A stretch of DNA of 64,000 nucleotides, taken from JARKQH01 sp964631605 (GTDB lineage: Bacteria; Verrucomicrobiota; Verrucomicrobiia; Limisphaerales; UBA8199). The stretch covers positions 1-64,000 of the forward strand of contig CAZVYG010000019.1 of the NCBI GenBank assembly GCA_964631605.1, in the 5' to 3' direction. Positions within the stretch are counted from its first letter, which is position 1. Every line of letters starts with the position of its first letter. Below the pieces are notes generated by a model. The model had not been told where the DNA came from, ran no database searches, and saw only the letters and a program-made list of their open reading frames with translations. Below are positions 44,137 to 54,852 of the stretch, one piece after another. A program made the translations under genes and the position numbers.

Positions 44137-47100
44137 TTAGGGTTGAGTCCCCACCTTGTAGAACTTCTTTGCCGCCCCGGGACTGACCTTGTGGTAGGGA
44201 GCCGTCGCCCCGGCAACCGGCGAATAAGGGCCGGTGACGTCGTTGGCCTCGAGCAGCGTGCCCGCCTGCCAGATCAATTCGAGGTCGTCTCCCACTCGCT
44301 GGACGATCAACTCGATGGGCCGGACCGTGTCGAAGCTGCTGCCGTATTGCTGGCCGACCACGTAGATGGACTGCGCCTCGTAAGTCGTCAGCACCCGGCG
44401 CCAGACCGCCAGGTCGTCCACGTCGGCCATGCCGCTGATGGGATAGACCCCGGTGGGGTCCTGCCCGATATTGACGGTGGCGCCGCTGTCAATGTCGGCC
44501 ACCACGGCTGCGGACCGGGCATCCACCTGCACGCCGTCCAGATAGGTGATGGCGGTGCTCACCCCGCCCGACCGGTCGAAGGTGTGGGTGAGGTGATGCC
44601 AATTGCCGTCATTGATGCTGCCGGCGGCTCCATACACCCCGACATAGCCGGCGCTGCTGCCCAGGCTCCAGGACCAGCCGCCCGCCTGCCACGAGGGCGC
44701 GAAGGTGAAGCCCCAGTTGCCATAGGAATTCACCGCGTTGCAAAGGAAGGGCAGGTCCCCGGGCGTGCCGGTGAATTTCGTCCAATAGGAAACCGAGAAG
44801 CTGACGTTCGAGCTGAATTGCAGGTCCGTGGGAACGCCCAGCGTGACGTAGTTGTAAACCCCGAGGTTGGTATCGGTGTTATACTGGAGCGCAGTCGAGC
44901 CGATTTTGCCCGGCACAAAGGCCGGCATGCCCACGGCGACGCCGTGGTTGGCGCGGCCGGAGGCGTCGTTGTAATCGTTTTCGAACTTGAGATGCAGCAC
45001 CAGGTCGTTGGTGACCAACGCAAAGGTGGGCGGCGGCAGGACCGCCAGCTTGACGGGAGCGCTGTTGGTGGCGCCCAGGGCGTTGGTGACCGTGAGGGAA
45101 TACATTCCATTGTCACTGTAACCGGCGCTGGCGAAGGCCAGGGTGGCCTGGGTCGCGCCCGGCACCGGCACACCGTCCTTCACCCATTGATAACCCAGGA
45201 ACGGGCTGCCGCCCGCCTGGGCGGAGAGGGAGACGGGCGTTCCCACCATGACGGCCTGGGCCTGAGGCAGGCGCGTGAAGAATGGCGCGGTGTTAACGCT
45301 GTACTGGCCCAACGCGTAATGGTATTCAACCCGTTCGGCGGGGAGCACCGTGTTGTAAACGGCGACTTCGTCAATGTCGCCGGCGAAGAAATAATCGCCG
45401 GGATCGGCTTCGTTCTGGCCGCCGCCGATGCGGAGGGGTCGAATCGGGTTGGGAACGAGGGTGGCCGCGGCGGTGGCGACGAGCACTCCGTTGACGTAAA
45501 ACCGCTTGTCCGTCCCGTCGAAGGTGGCGACCAGGTGGGTCCACTGGTTCTCGACGACCGCCGGGCCGTTGAGCGCCACCCAACCGGTGCCATTGCCAGT
45601 CCAGAAGGACCAGACATTGCCCGACGTGGCATAAATGATGTAGCCGCCCATGGCGCTGCTTTGCACCTGGTTTCGAGATGAGACGGCGGCGCGATAGGTG
45701 CCGGCGCCGCCCGTGACTCTGGCCCAGCATTCCACCGTGAAATTCGTGGTGTTCAGTTCCGGCGCATAGGCGGCTTCAACGCGGGTGGGGGATACACCGT
45801 CAAAAGTCGCGGCGGTGTTGGGGTCGTTGTAAAGGGCGCCGGCGGCGCCGAAGGCGATGTTGCCGTTGACGGCGCCATTGTGCGACCCCCAGGAATCGTA
45901 GGCCACCGTGCTGAAGGCGGGATCGCCCAGGCGCCAAAGCGCGGCCGGGCTGTCCTGCAGGACCGCTGCGGTGTAACCGGTGGTGGGCGCGGCCAGGACG
46001 GTCATCAAAGCGCCGGGGCTGGTGGTGGCATCCGCCTGGTTGGCCACGGTGACGGTGACATTGACGCCGTTCAAGGCCGTGGTGACCCCGGGCAGCACGA
46101 GCGTATCGTTGGTGGCGCCGACGATTGCGATGCCGTTGGTCTTCCACTGGTAGGTGAGCGGCACGCTGCCGATCGCCTCGACGGAGAACCGAGCCGTGCC
46201 GCCCGCATAAAGCTGGACCGCCGCCGGGTTCCTCACAATCGAAGGCGGCAGGAGAGATCCATAGCGCGCGTCGTAGAGGGCCTTGATCTCGGCGGGAGTC
46301 AGGACGCGCCCGAAGACGGCGGCGTCGTCAATCTGGCCGCTGAAGGGTTCTTCGTCGGCCGCCGCGCTGAAGTTGGGATTGCCGCCCAATTGCAGCGGGT
46401 AGGGAGTGGGTTTGATTCCCGTGGCGCCAATCGCCTGGTTGCCCGCCCCTTGATAGACGCCGTTGAGGTAGAAATAGACGGTGGTGTTGCTGCACACGGC
46501 GGCGATGTGGTACCACTGGCCAAGGCTCAGCGTTGGCAGGCCCTGGGCAATATCGGTCACGCCGAACGCGGTGAACCGGTACGAGTTGCCGTTCCATATC
46601 CCGAAGCCGAAACCGCCGGTGTTACCCACCAGCCAGCGAGTGGAGAAGATGCGGGCGCCGGTCGCGGGCCAGGAATCGGCCTTGATCCAGGCGGCCAGCG
46701 AGAATTGGCTGGTGGTGCCGGTGAAGCCGAAGGCATTGGTTTCGAGCATCCGAACGTAGCTGCCAGCGCCGTAGAGCTGCACGCAACCGTCGTCATCGTC
46801 GGTGAGCGCGCCGGGCATCGAGTTGGCATAGGAGTTCACATAAACTCCGGGATGCCCGCCCCAGTAATCGAAGGCGACGTTGCCGGCGTCTTCACCCAGC
46901 CGCCAGTAGCCCAGCGGGTTGAGGCTGGTGGCCACCGCGGCATAGGTTGAAACGGGGGGCGTCAGCACAGACAACTGGGCGGGGTCGCTCGTGCTGGTCG
47001 TCACGGGGTTGGTCGCTTTGGCGCGGAAGCTGGCCGAAGCGTAGGAAGGCTGGACATTGGGCACCGCAAGAACCGCGTTGGTCGCGCCCGCGACCGGCAC

Positions 47101-49056
47101 GGAATTGGATTCCCATTGGTAAGCGATGGGCGGCGTGCCCGCCGCAACCACGGGGACGCCGGCGGTTCCATTGGCATAGACGGGGACGGTCGCTGGCGCA
47201 TTGAGGGTGAAGGTCGGAGCGGTCAAAGGGAAGATTTCGACGTAAGCCCAGGAGGATTCCGTGCCGCCGAGGGCGTTGGTCGCAGCCAGGTAATAGTGGC
47301 CGCTTTGGGTATCGCTGGTCGGGTCCAGCTTCAGCACCATGTTGGTTGCGTCGGGCACGGGGATGGTGGCTGAGTAATCCGGAAGCACTTGGTACCACTG
47401 GAACTGCATCGGCAGACTGCCGGTCACCACGCAACTGACGATGATCGGGTAGGGAGCCCAGTTGGTTTGGCCTTGGGGCTGTGCCAGCACCCCCGGCGCG
47501 GCAGTCACCGCCGGACTCACACCCAGCGCCGCTTCGTAATGCGCCTGAACGCGTTGCGGCGAGAGTGCGGCGGGATAGACCGCGACTTCGTCCAGCGCCC
47601 CGCGCCAATGATACTGGCCATAATTCAGCTCGGAACTGCCGGCCCCGATCCGCAATGGGTTTTTGACGCAAGGGCCATGGGTCACGTTGATGAGCCCTCT
47701 GGCCAGCCGGCCGTCCACGTAAAGCGCCATTACTTTGGTTTCGGCGTCGTAGGTGCCAACCAGATGCGTCCACTTGTTGGTTTCGACGTCGGCGAGTCCG
47801 GCGTTGGCGGTGTTAAAGGCCGAGCCGGTGGCGGTCCAAAACTCCCACCGCGGACGATTGGTGTAGGTTCCGGTCAAGGTATGCGGAGCGGCGTATAGCA
47901 TATACCCCCGCGTCCCGTCCGCAGCGCTTTGACGGCTGGTCACCGGCGATTGATAGGTGTTGGCCCAGGCCTCCATTTTAGCCCAACATTCCACCGTGAA
48001 GCTGGGCGTATTGAGCCCGGCATTAAACGGCACTTGCACAAACCCGTCGGGACCCGGGAATCCCATGGCGGTATTGGCGTCGCTCACCAGGGGAGTTGCC
48101 ACCCCTCCAGTCACGCTGCCGGCTGAGCCCCGAACGCCGCCGTCACCACCAGAACCAAGGGAGCCGCTATTGGCAATGACGGAAGTGGACTCGACCTTCC
48201 TGGGCTCGTTCAAGCGCCAGTAGCCGACCGGTGCGTCGGCCAGAATCACACTGTCATAACCTGCTCCGTTGTTGAGGCCGGCATCATAATGCGCGGCAAT
48301 CTGCGCCGGGGTGAGGTTGGTACCGTAAACAGCCACCTCATCCAGAACGCCTGTAAACGGTTCGGTGCCAGTGCCTTGTGGATTGCGGCCGAGCGCCAGC
48401 GAATTGGTGGAGGTCTTGACGTTGTTGAGGGTTTTAACCCCCCCAAGCTGCACCCCGTTCACATAGAAGTAAGCGTTCGTGTTCACACGAACAACCGCCA
48501 GGTGGTACCACTGGTTGCTGACGAAGGTTGGAGCGTAGGCATCCGAGGTCACATCAGCTACACCGAAACCCGTGATGCGCAACGTATTATGATTCTGAAT
48601 GGCGAAGGCGTAGCCGTTTTGCGACGATCCATTCGAAACCAGCCGCTGGGTGCCGCTGCTGCTGGTCAGCGCCATCATCGGTTTGGCCCAAGTTTCAATC
48701 GTAAAGGCGTTTGTACCCGTGAAGTTGAAGGATTCCTTGCTGCCCAGAATCACCCGGCTTAGCTCCGCGACGTTGCCCCAGAACCGCATGGCCTTGTCAT
48801 CGCTGCCAGCCAAGGCGCCGGCCTCCTCGCGGCCTACATAGCCGTTGAACACTCCGTTGGCTGCGGCTCCGACACTGCCCAGATTTGTCACTTGAATATC
48901 GCCCACCGTGATCGGCATTTCACCCAATCGCCAATAACCGGCGGGGGCATCCGACAAAACGGTGGAAGAATAGTCAGCCCGGGCGGGGCTGCTCGAAACC
49001 AACGCAGCAAAGGCTGCGAAGGCAAGAATTAAACTGCGGAGGGTCTTTGGGGCCAT
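44137..49056 (-). CDS. Giant LamG / Ig-like repeat surface protein
   Basis: 1639 residues. The signal peptide (MAPKTLRSLILAFAAFAALVSS) is followed by five LamG/concanavalin-like modules. Four open with a near-identical phrase such as APAGYWRLGE, APVGYWRLNE or LNPLGYWRLGED, and the fifth with LVLHLKFENDYND. Each carries a DEVAVYG-type end motif. Ig-like modules (GTPPIAYQWESNSVPVAGATN) lie between them. Such proteins bind carbohydrate or matrix outside the cell and are expanded in Verrucomicrobiota and Planctomycetota. The C-terminus ends FYKVGTQP with no PEP-CTERM. A strong terminator lies 20 bp after the stop. It is divergent from the beta-helix protein. Confidence 0.92.
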   Translation of the reverse strand: MAPKTLRSLILAFAAFAALVSSSPARADYSSTVLSDAPAGYWRLGEMPITVGDIQVTNLGSVGAAANGVFNGYVGREEAGALAGSDDKAMRFWGNVAELSRVILGSKESFNFTGTNAFTIETWAKPMMALTSSSGTQRLVSNGSSQNGYAFAIQNHNTLRITGFGVADVTSDAYAPTFVSNQWYHLAVVRVNTNAYFYVNGVQLGGVKTLNNVKTSTNSLALGRNPQGTGTEPFTGVLDEVAVYGTNLTPAQIAAHYDAGLNNGAGYDSVILADAPVGYWRLNEPRKVESTSVIANSGSLGSGGDGGVRGSAGSVTGGVATPLVSDANTAMGFPGPDGFVQVPFNAGLNTPSFTVECWAKMEAWANTYQSPVTSRQSAADGTRGYMLYAAPHTLTGTYTNRPRWEFWTATGSAFNTANAGLADVETNKWTHLVGTYDAETKVMALYVDGRLARGLINVTHGPCVKNPLRIGAGSSELNYGQYHWRGALDEVAVYPAALSPQRVQAHYEAALGVSPAVTAAPGVLAQPQGQTNWAPYPIIVSCVVTGSLPMQFQWYQVLPDYSATIPVPDATNMVLKLDPTSDTQSGHYYLAATNALGGTESSWAYVEIFPLTAPTFTLNAPATVPVYANGTAGVPVVAAGTPPIAYQWESNSVPVAGATNAVLAVPNVQPSYASASFRAKATNPVTTSTSDPAQLSVLTPPVSTYAAVATSLNPLGYWRLGEDAGNVAFDYWGGHPGVYVNSYANSMPGALTDDDDGCVQLYGAGSYVRMLETNAFGFTGTTSQFSLAAWIKADSWPATGARIFSTRWLVGNTGGFGFGIWNGNSYRFTAFGVTDIAQGLPTLSLGQWYHIAAVCSNTTVYFYLNGVYQGAGNQAIGATGIKPTPYPLQLGGNPNFSAAADEEPFSGQIDDAAVFGRVLTPAEIKALYDARYGSLLPPSIVRNPAAVQLYAGGTARFSVEAIGSVPLTYQWKTNGIAIVGATNDTLVLPGVTTALNGVNVTVTVANQADATTSPGALMTVLAAPTTGYTAAVLQDSPAALWRLGDPAFSTVAYDSWGSHNGAVNGNIAFGAAGALYNDPNTAATFDGVSPTRVEAAYAPELNTTNFTVECWARVTGGAGTYRAAVSSRNQVQSSAMGGYIIYATSGNVWSFWTGNGTGWVALNGPAVVENQWTHLVATFDGTDKRFYVNGVLVATAAATLVPNPIRPLRIGGGQNEADPGDYFFAGDIDEVAVYNTVLPAERVEYHYALGQYSVNTAPFFTRLPQAQAVMVGTPVSLSAQAGGSPFLGYQWVKDGVPVPGATQATLAFASAGYSDNGMYSLTVTNALGATNSAPVKLAVLPPPTFALVTNDLVLHLKFENDYNDASGRANHGVAVGMPAFVPGKIGSTALQYNTDTNLGVYNYVTLGVPTDLQFSSNVSFSVSYWTKFTGTPGDLPFLCNAVNSYGNWGFTFAPSWQAGGWSWSLGSSAGYVGVYGAAGSINDGNWHHLTHTFDRSGGVSTAITYLDGVQVDARSAAVVADIDSGATVNIGQDPTGVYPISGMADVDDLAVWRRVLTTYEAQSIYVVGQQYGSSFDTVRPIELIVQRVGDDLELIWQAGTLLEANDVTGPYSPVAGATAPYHKVSPGAAKKFYKVGTQP

Positions 49057-49280
49057 ACTTTTCAGTGCTCGTTTATGGGTTTCGTGTTACGCGGATGACT
49101 CGCTGAGGATGACAGTCCCGGGATAAACCGTCAACTTTTTTTTCTGAAAAACGAAAAAATCGCCCGGCTTGGTTTGTATCCTTTACATCCGGACCGGCCT
49201 TTGGCATAAGGTTTCCAAGGACCGACGGTTCGTCGAGGGCGGGCTTGCCGGCATGAGAGAATGAAACACGTATTGGTGTT

Positions 49281-52200
49281 ATGAAGGAGATCTTTCCGCG
49301 ATTACTGGCCTTGCTGCTCTGGCTCGGAACCCTGGTCACTGGCTACCCCGCCACGCGCTACGTGTCGCTCACGGGCGGCCATGTCCCCCCGTTTGTCAGT
49401 TGGTCGGAAGCGGCGACGAACATTCAAGCGGCCATAGACGCGGCGGACCCGGGCGACGAGGTGCTGGTGGCCGATGGGGTTTATGACAGCGGGGGCAAAG
49501 TGATGGCGGGGGATTTGACCAACCGGGTGGCCGTGGACAAGGCCCTTACCGTGCGCAGTCTCAACGGACCCTGGCGGACCATCATTTTGGGCGCGGGGGC
49601 AGTCAACGGTCCGTCGGCAGTACGTTGCGCCTGGCTGACCAACGAAGCGGCTTTAATCGGGTTCACGCTGCAGGGCGGCGCGACTCGAACCAACGGCGAC
49701 TGGATCGTCCAAGCAGCGGGTGGGGTGTGGTGTGCCTCCACCAACTCCCGGGTGGTCAGGTGTGCGATCACAGGCAATACAGCCAAGGCCACGGTTGCGG
49801 GCGTGATGCGCGGGACCGTGATTAACTGCCTGATTAGCACGAACCGAATTGAAGAGAGTTATGCGGCTGCGGCGTACCAATCCGTCTTGATCAATTCAAC
49901 TGTGGTGGGCAACAGCCGATATCCCTTTACAAGCGCCTTGATCATTCTCACGAATTGCATTGTATATTACAACGAGTCTGATGAGATTCGGGGTCCGAGC
50001 ATACTTGCGCATTGCTGCTATTACCGCAGCAGTCCCGGTCCCGGCAACTTTACCAATGCGCCTCAACTTCTGGCAGATGGCGTTCATTTGGCGGCCACTT
50101 CGCCCTGTCGCGGAGCGGGCACGAAAGTCGCCACCGGCACCGATCTTGACGGTCAACCCTGGGCGGATTCCCCATCCGTTGGCTGCGACGAATGGGCTGA
50201 GGCGCCGGTCATCGCCTGGCGGCCTGGCATCCGGTTCACGTGTCACCCCATGGGTTTTACTCTCTCGGGGCTGGCGGGCGGACAAGAACCAATAACCTAC
50301 TGGTGGACGAGGGACGGCACACCACTCGAGGACGGCGACCAATACCAAGCGGTCCGTACGCCCAACCTGGTCGTCCTCGGCATCGCCGACTCTCTCGCGG
50401 GCGAGTATCAGTTGGTTGCCAGCAACACTTTCGGGATGGCCACCAGCGCCCCGACCCCCCTCCTGTTCCATTACGTCAACGCGGCTGGCAGCTCCCCCGC
50501 AAAGCCATACAAGACTTGGGCAACCGCCGCAACCAACATTCAGGACGCCGTTGACGTGGCCTTGCCCGGCGAAGTTATTCTGGTAACCAACGGGCTCTAC
50601 AACGCGGGTGGCAGGCCGGTTGATGGGGGTCTCACCAACCGTGTAGCAATTGACAAGCCACTCCTTGTGCACAGCGTCAACGGGCCTGAAGTCACTATCA
50701 TCCAAGGCGCATGGGACCCCGCCACCAATGGCCCGAACGCCATCCGGTGCGTCTGGCTGGCCGATCAAGCATTACTCAGCGGGTTCACCCTCCGAGGCGG
50801 TGCAACCTGGCCGATGACGTCGTCGCCGTACGCGATCAACATTCACATGAACGGGGGCGGTATTTGTGGCGTTTCAACCCAGGCAACTGCCTTCAACTGC
50901 CGCATTGTTGGCAACGCCGCGGGAAACGTCGGGGGCGGCGCCTACCAGGTGACTCTCGACCACTGCGCCCTGATCGGCAACCGCGCCGTGGGCTACGCCG
51001 CGCCGACGAAGAGTGGCTATGGCGGGGGGGCTTGGGGCTGCATCCTCAGGAATTGCCTGATCACCGGAAACACCGCCAACTTCTATGGCGGCGGAGCCGG
51101 TCAAAGCCGATTGGAGAACTGTGCCATCACGAAAAACTTCGCCGGCCAACATGGAGGCGGGTTGTACTACGGGACGGCTGTAAGCTGCACGGTGGTGAGC
51201 AATACGGCTGCGGGGTATGCTTCGCAGAGCGCAGGTGTCACTGATGCCGCGCTCACCAACTGCATTGTTTACTGGAATCCCACAAGCCAGGCGCCCTATG
51301 CCAATCACACCAACTGCACCTTCAGCCATTGTAACACCGACCCGTTGCCGGCCGGACCCGGCAACATCAATGTTGACCCGCAGTTGCTGGGAGACGGGGT
51401 GCACCTGGCCGCCCTGTCGCCCTGTCGGGGCGCCGGAAACCCCACTCTCATCCGAGGGACCGACCTGGACGGCCAGCCGTGGGCTGACCCCCCGTCCATG
51501 GGTTGTGACGAGTGGCAGCCGGTTCCCCTGGTCCTGGGAAAGCCCAGTTCCAAAGTCAGCATCTTACCGCCCCGGCTGGAGATCGGAGGGTTGGTGGTGG
51601 CGGGGGAGGAGCCTTGGTCCTACGTATGGACCAAGGATGGTGAGGTGCTGGAAGACGGTGGCCGCTACAGCTCCACCCACACGCCGACTTTGAGAGTTCG
51701 AGGACTGGAACTGGGGGATGCCGGTGCATATCAGATGGTCGTCAGCAATGGTTTCGGCATGGCAACCAGTGCGGTGGCCGAGGTGGTGATCCGCTGTGTT
51801 GACGTTGCCAACCCGGCGCCGGTGCCGCCCTACCTGGACTGGGCAACCGCCGCAACCAACATCCAGGACGCAATTGAGGTGGCCGGGGAGGGGGACGCTG
51901 TCCTGGTCACCAACGGGGTTTACGCGGCGGGTGGCAAAGCCATGGGAGACGGCCTGACCAACCGCGTGGCGCTGGACAAACCGCTGACAATCCTTAGCGT
52001 CAATGGGCCGAACGAGACGATCATCCAGGGGGCTTGCGACCCGGTGTCCACCAACGGCCCGCTGGCGGTGCGCTGTCTCTGGATGACGAATGGCGCACAA
52101 GTCAGTGGCTTCACGCTGACCGGCGGCGCAACACTTTCGCCGGGATCGTCGTCTTGCGACGGCGGAGGGGTGTGGGCCAGCTCAACCAACGCCCTTGTCG

Positions 52201-53246
52201 CCGACTGTATCATCAGCAACAACGTTTCAGCCATCCGCGGCGGGGGGGGATGCAACGCCCACTTTGATCGCTGCGTTTTTTGGGGAAATCGGGCGGGCGG
52301 GGCAAATTGGGGGGGGTATGGGGGCGGGGCGAACAACAGCCTGGTGCGAAATTCCTTGATCCTCAGCAACCACGCAGACTTTGGAGGCGGCGCTTACGGC
52401 GGGACGCTCCTCAACTGCACGATCTGGGCCAATAGAGCCCGTACGTCGTTTCAGGGATGCGGCATTATGTGGGCCACCGCTCACAACTGCGTGATTATGT
52501 TTAATTTCGATACCACCTCTCCAATGGGATTGTTGGGCAACCACTTCGGTTGCGTGCTGAGCTATTGCTGCACGTACCCTGTAGCGGGCGAAGGCTCGTT
52601 TAACGTGGATCCCCAGTTGCTGGACAAGTGGCATCTGCCCTCGACCTCCCTGTGCGTGGGAGCGGGCAACCCCCTCTACGCCTCGGGAACCGACCTCGAG
52701 GGTGAACCGTGGGCCAATCCGCCCTCCGTCGGCTGCGATGAGTTCGTGGAGGCCAATCTCACCGGGCCGATCAGTCTCAGCCTGCGGCTCCTTCCCCCCG
52801 TCACCACCGAGGACCATCAGACCTCCGTTTTCGCGCGGCTGACTGGACGGGTCAGCCGGGTGGCCTGGGATTTTGGCGACGGCTCGGTCCTTACGAATGT
52901 GACGACGCTGGTGGTGCACCGCGCCTGGGGTGAACCCGGCCTCTACCCCATCACGTGCACGGCTTACAATGCCGATCATCCCGACGGCGTCTCGGTCACG
53001 ACCAACCTGCTGGTGCTGGCTTTCGCGACGCCCACCCTGACCCCGGGTGCTTTTTCGAATGGCGCCTTCTCGTTCAGTTTCCCGACTCAGCCGACGGTCG
53101 GTTACTATGTTTACTACGCTACCAATCTTTCCCCGCCGATCACCTGGACTTTCTTTAACTGGGTTTACGGTGATGGCAATCCCGCCTTGGTGGTGGATTC
53201 TGCGCCTGGCTCGACCGCCCGGTTCTATCGCGTTGAGGCGCGATAG
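49281..53246 (+). CDS. Giant right-handed beta-helix protein with Ig-like and PKD modules
   Basis: 1321 residues. The signal peptide (MKEIFPRLLALLLWLGTLVTG) is followed by three long pectate-lyase-like beta-helix blocks. Each begins W(A/S)EAATNIQ(A/D)AIDAA with VLV(A/T)NGVY and LTNRVA(V/L)DKPLT, and each ends with GTDLDGQPWADPPS(V/M)GCDEW. Ig-like segments (GTPLEDGDQYQAVRTPNLVV) separate them. A PKD domain (VAWDFGDGS) lies near the end, followed by a short beta tail. The function is likely extracellular polysaccharide binding or cleavage; no lyase active site can be pointed to. The 224-bp gap to the divergent LamG gene holds both promoters. Confidence 0.9.
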   Translation: MKEIFPRLLALLLWLGTLVTGYPATRYVSLTGGHVPPFVSWSEAATNIQAAIDAADPGDEVLVADGVYDSGGKVMAGDLTNRVAVDKALTVRSLNGPWRTIILGAGAVNGPSAVRCAWLTNEAALIGFTLQGGATRTNGDWIVQAAGGVWCASTNSRVVRCAITGNTAKATVAGVMRGTVINCLISTNRIEESYAAAAYQSVLINSTVVGNSRYPFTSALIILTNCIVYYNESDEIRGPSILAHCCYYRSSPGPGNFTNAPQLLADGVHLAATSPCRGAGTKVATGTDLDGQPWADSPSVGCDEWAEAPVIAWRPGIRFTCHPMGFTLSGLAGGQEPITYWWTRDGTPLEDGDQYQAVRTPNLVVLGIADSLAGEYQLVASNTFGMATSAPTPLLFHYVNAAGSSPAKPYKTWATAATNIQDAVDVALPGEVILVTNGLYNAGGRPVDGGLTNRVAIDKPLLVHSVNGPEVTIIQGAWDPATNGPNAIRCVWLADQALLSGFTLRGGATWPMTSSPYAINIHMNGGGICGVSTQATAFNCRIVGNAAGNVGGGAYQVTLDHCALIGNRAVGYAAPTKSGYGGGAWGCILRNCLITGNTANFYGGGAGQSRLENCAITKNFAGQHGGGLYYGTAVSCTVVSNTAAGYASQSAGVTDAALTNCIVYWNPTSQAPYANHTNCTFSHCNTDPLPAGPGNINVDPQLLGDGVHLAALSPCRGAGNPTLIRGTDLDGQPWADPPSMGCDEWQPVPLVLGKPSSKVSILPPRLEIGGLVVAGEEPWSYVWTKDGEVLEDGGRYSSTHTPTLRVRGLELGDAGAYQMVVSNGFGMATSAVAEVVIRCVDVANPAPVPPYLDWATAATNIQDAIEVAGEGDAVLVTNGVYAAGGKAMGDGLTNRVALDKPLTILSVNGPNETIIQGACDPVSTNGPLAVRCLWMTNGAQVSGFTLTGGATLSPGSSSCDGGGVWASSTNALVADCIISNNVSAIRGGGGCNAHFDRCVFWGNRAGGANWGGYGGGANNSLVRNSLILSNHADFGGGAYGGTLLNCTIWANRARTSFQGCGIMWATAHNCVIMFNFDTTSPMGLLGNHFGCVLSYCCTYPVAGEGSFNVDPQLLDKWHLPSTSLCVGAGNPLYASGTDLEGEPWANPPSVGCDEFVEANLTGPISLSLRLLPPVTTEDHQTSVFARLTGRVSRVAWDFGDGSVLTNVTTLVVHRAWGEPGLYPITCTAYNADHPDGVSVTTNLLVLAFATPTLTPGAFSNGAFSFSFPTQPTVGYYVYYATNLSPPITWTFFNWVYGDGNPALVVDSAPGSTARFYRVEAR

Positions 53247-53355
53247 CCATGAGGCAAGCCTGGGAGGGGCTGCGGGGGAAGGCCTGTCCTTTCAGAAAAG
53301 GGAAGTTGGAAGTCGGGGCATCAGAACCGCTCCCGCCAGGCTGCCGCCCCGCGAG

Positions 53356-54744
53356 TCAGCCTCCGAGCAGGAAGCGGTAGGCGCGTTTGAGCGTTTGGAG
53401 GGCAACCCGTTGGGGAGGATAGCGAAGGCGCGGATCCACAACCAGGGAGCGGCGCAGAACGGAGCGTTGGTGGGTGAAGCAATCGAAGCTGGCCTTGCCG
53501 TGGCAGGCTCCGAGGCCGCTTTCCCCCAGGCCGCCAAAGGGCAGGTCTTTGCCGATCATGTGCGTGACGGTGTCATTGATGCACAGACCCCCGGAACGGG
53601 TCTCGGCGAGGACGCGGCGTTGGATGCGGGAGTCGCGGGTAAAAAGGTACAAGGCCAGCGGGATCGGCCGGTCGCGGAGCAGCGCCAGGGCTTCATCGAA
53701 GGAAGTGAAATCCAGGACGGGCAGGATCGGGCCGAAAATCTCCTCGTGCAGCGCGGGAGCATCGGGAGGCAGGTCTGTGAGAATGGTCGGAGCGAAATAA
53801 AGCTCGCGCGGGTCGAGTTGTCCGCCGTGGACGACTTTGCCGCAAGCCAGGTAAGCGGCGAGGCGCTCGAAATGCTGCCGGTTGATGATCCGGCCATAAT
53901 CCGGGCTTTGGCGAGGGTCCGGGCCGTAGAACTCGACGAGGACGCGCTTGAGGGCCGCCACGAGCGGGTCTCGAAGCTGGCGCTCGACCAGAACGAAATC
54001 GGGGGCGACGCACGTCTGGCCGGCGTTCATGAACTTGCCCCAGGCAATGCGGCGGGCGGCGAGGTCCGGCGGAGCGTCGGCGCAGACCAGGCAGGGGCAT
54101 TTGCCGCCCAGTTCGAGGGTGACGGGAGTGAGATGGCGCGCGGCAGCGGCCATGACAAGCTTTCCGACACGCGTGCTGCCGGTGAAAAAGATGGCGTCGA
54201 ACTTCTCGCGCAGGAGGGTTTCCGCCACCTCCCGGCCGCCGGAAACAGCGGCCACGTAATCCGGTGAAAAGGTGGCGGTGACCAATTCGGCGACGGCCGA
54301 AGCCGTGTGCGGCGCGAATTCGGACGGTTTAAGGATGGAGCAATTGCCCGCGGCGATGGCGCCGACCAGGGGCGAAAATAGGAGCTGAAAGGGGTAATTC
54401 CAGGGCCCCAGAATGAGCGCGACGCCATAAGGCTCGGGTTGCGTGAACCCGCGGGCGGGCCACGCCGCAAGGGGCGTCCGGCGGCGGCGCGGCTTCATCC
54501 AGGCGGGGAGGTGGCGGCGGGCGTGACGAAGCTCGCTGAGCACCAGGCCGATTTCGGTTGCGTAGGCCTGGTAGGCGGATTTCCCGAGGTCGGCTTGCAG
54601 CGCCTGCAACAGGGCCGGTTCGCGGGTTTGAATGGCATCGTGGAGTTGCTGCAACTGTTGGCGGCGGAATTCCAGCGGGCGCGTCGCGCCGGACCTGAAA
54701 AAGGCGCGCTGGCGCTCAACGGTGGCGGCAACCGGCAGGCTCAT
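53356..54744 (-). CDS. Aldehyde dehydrogenase, class 3-like
   Basis: 462 residues. NAD(P)-dependent oxidation of an aldehyde to the acid. The catalytic Cys is in GQTCVAPD, the general base Glu in LELGGKCP, and the coenzyme loop in FFTGSTRVGK. GPWNYPFQLLFSPLVGAIAAGN and FGGLGESGLGACHGKASF are typical of the ALDH3 group, which acts on medium- or long-chain and aromatic aldehydes. The C-terminal tail, YPPQRVALQTLKRAYRFLL, resembles the membrane-associating tail of that group. The substrate is unknown. No partner gene is adjacent. Confidence 0.92.
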   Translation of the reverse strand: MSLPVAATVERQRAFFRSGATRPLEFRRQQLQQLHDAIQTREPALLQALQADLGKSAYQAYATEIGLVLSELRHARRHLPAWMKPRRRRTPLAAWPARGFTQPEPYGVALILGPWNYPFQLLFSPLVGAIAAGNCSILKPSEFAPHTASAVAELVTATFSPDYVAAVSGGREVAETLLREKFDAIFFTGSTRVGKLVMAAAARHLTPVTLELGGKCPCLVCADAPPDLAARRIAWGKFMNAGQTCVAPDFVLVERQLRDPLVAALKRVLVEFYGPDPRQSPDYGRIINRQHFERLAAYLACGKVVHGGQLDPRELYFAPTILTDLPPDAPALHEEIFGPILPVLDFTSFDEALALLRDRPIPLALYLFTRDSRIQRRVLAETRSGGLCINDTVTHMIGKDLPFGGLGESGLGACHGKASFDCFTHQRSVLRRSLVVDPRLRYPPQRVALQTLKRAYRFLLGG

Positions 54745-54852
54745 CGGAACGAAGATTCCGCCACCCGGCGGCGGCTCGTCAAGCAGCGATCTCGGTCAGG
54801 CGCCCGTTCTCACGGCAACAGCTCCCGCCTCGCCGGGGCGGTTGGCGGCGCT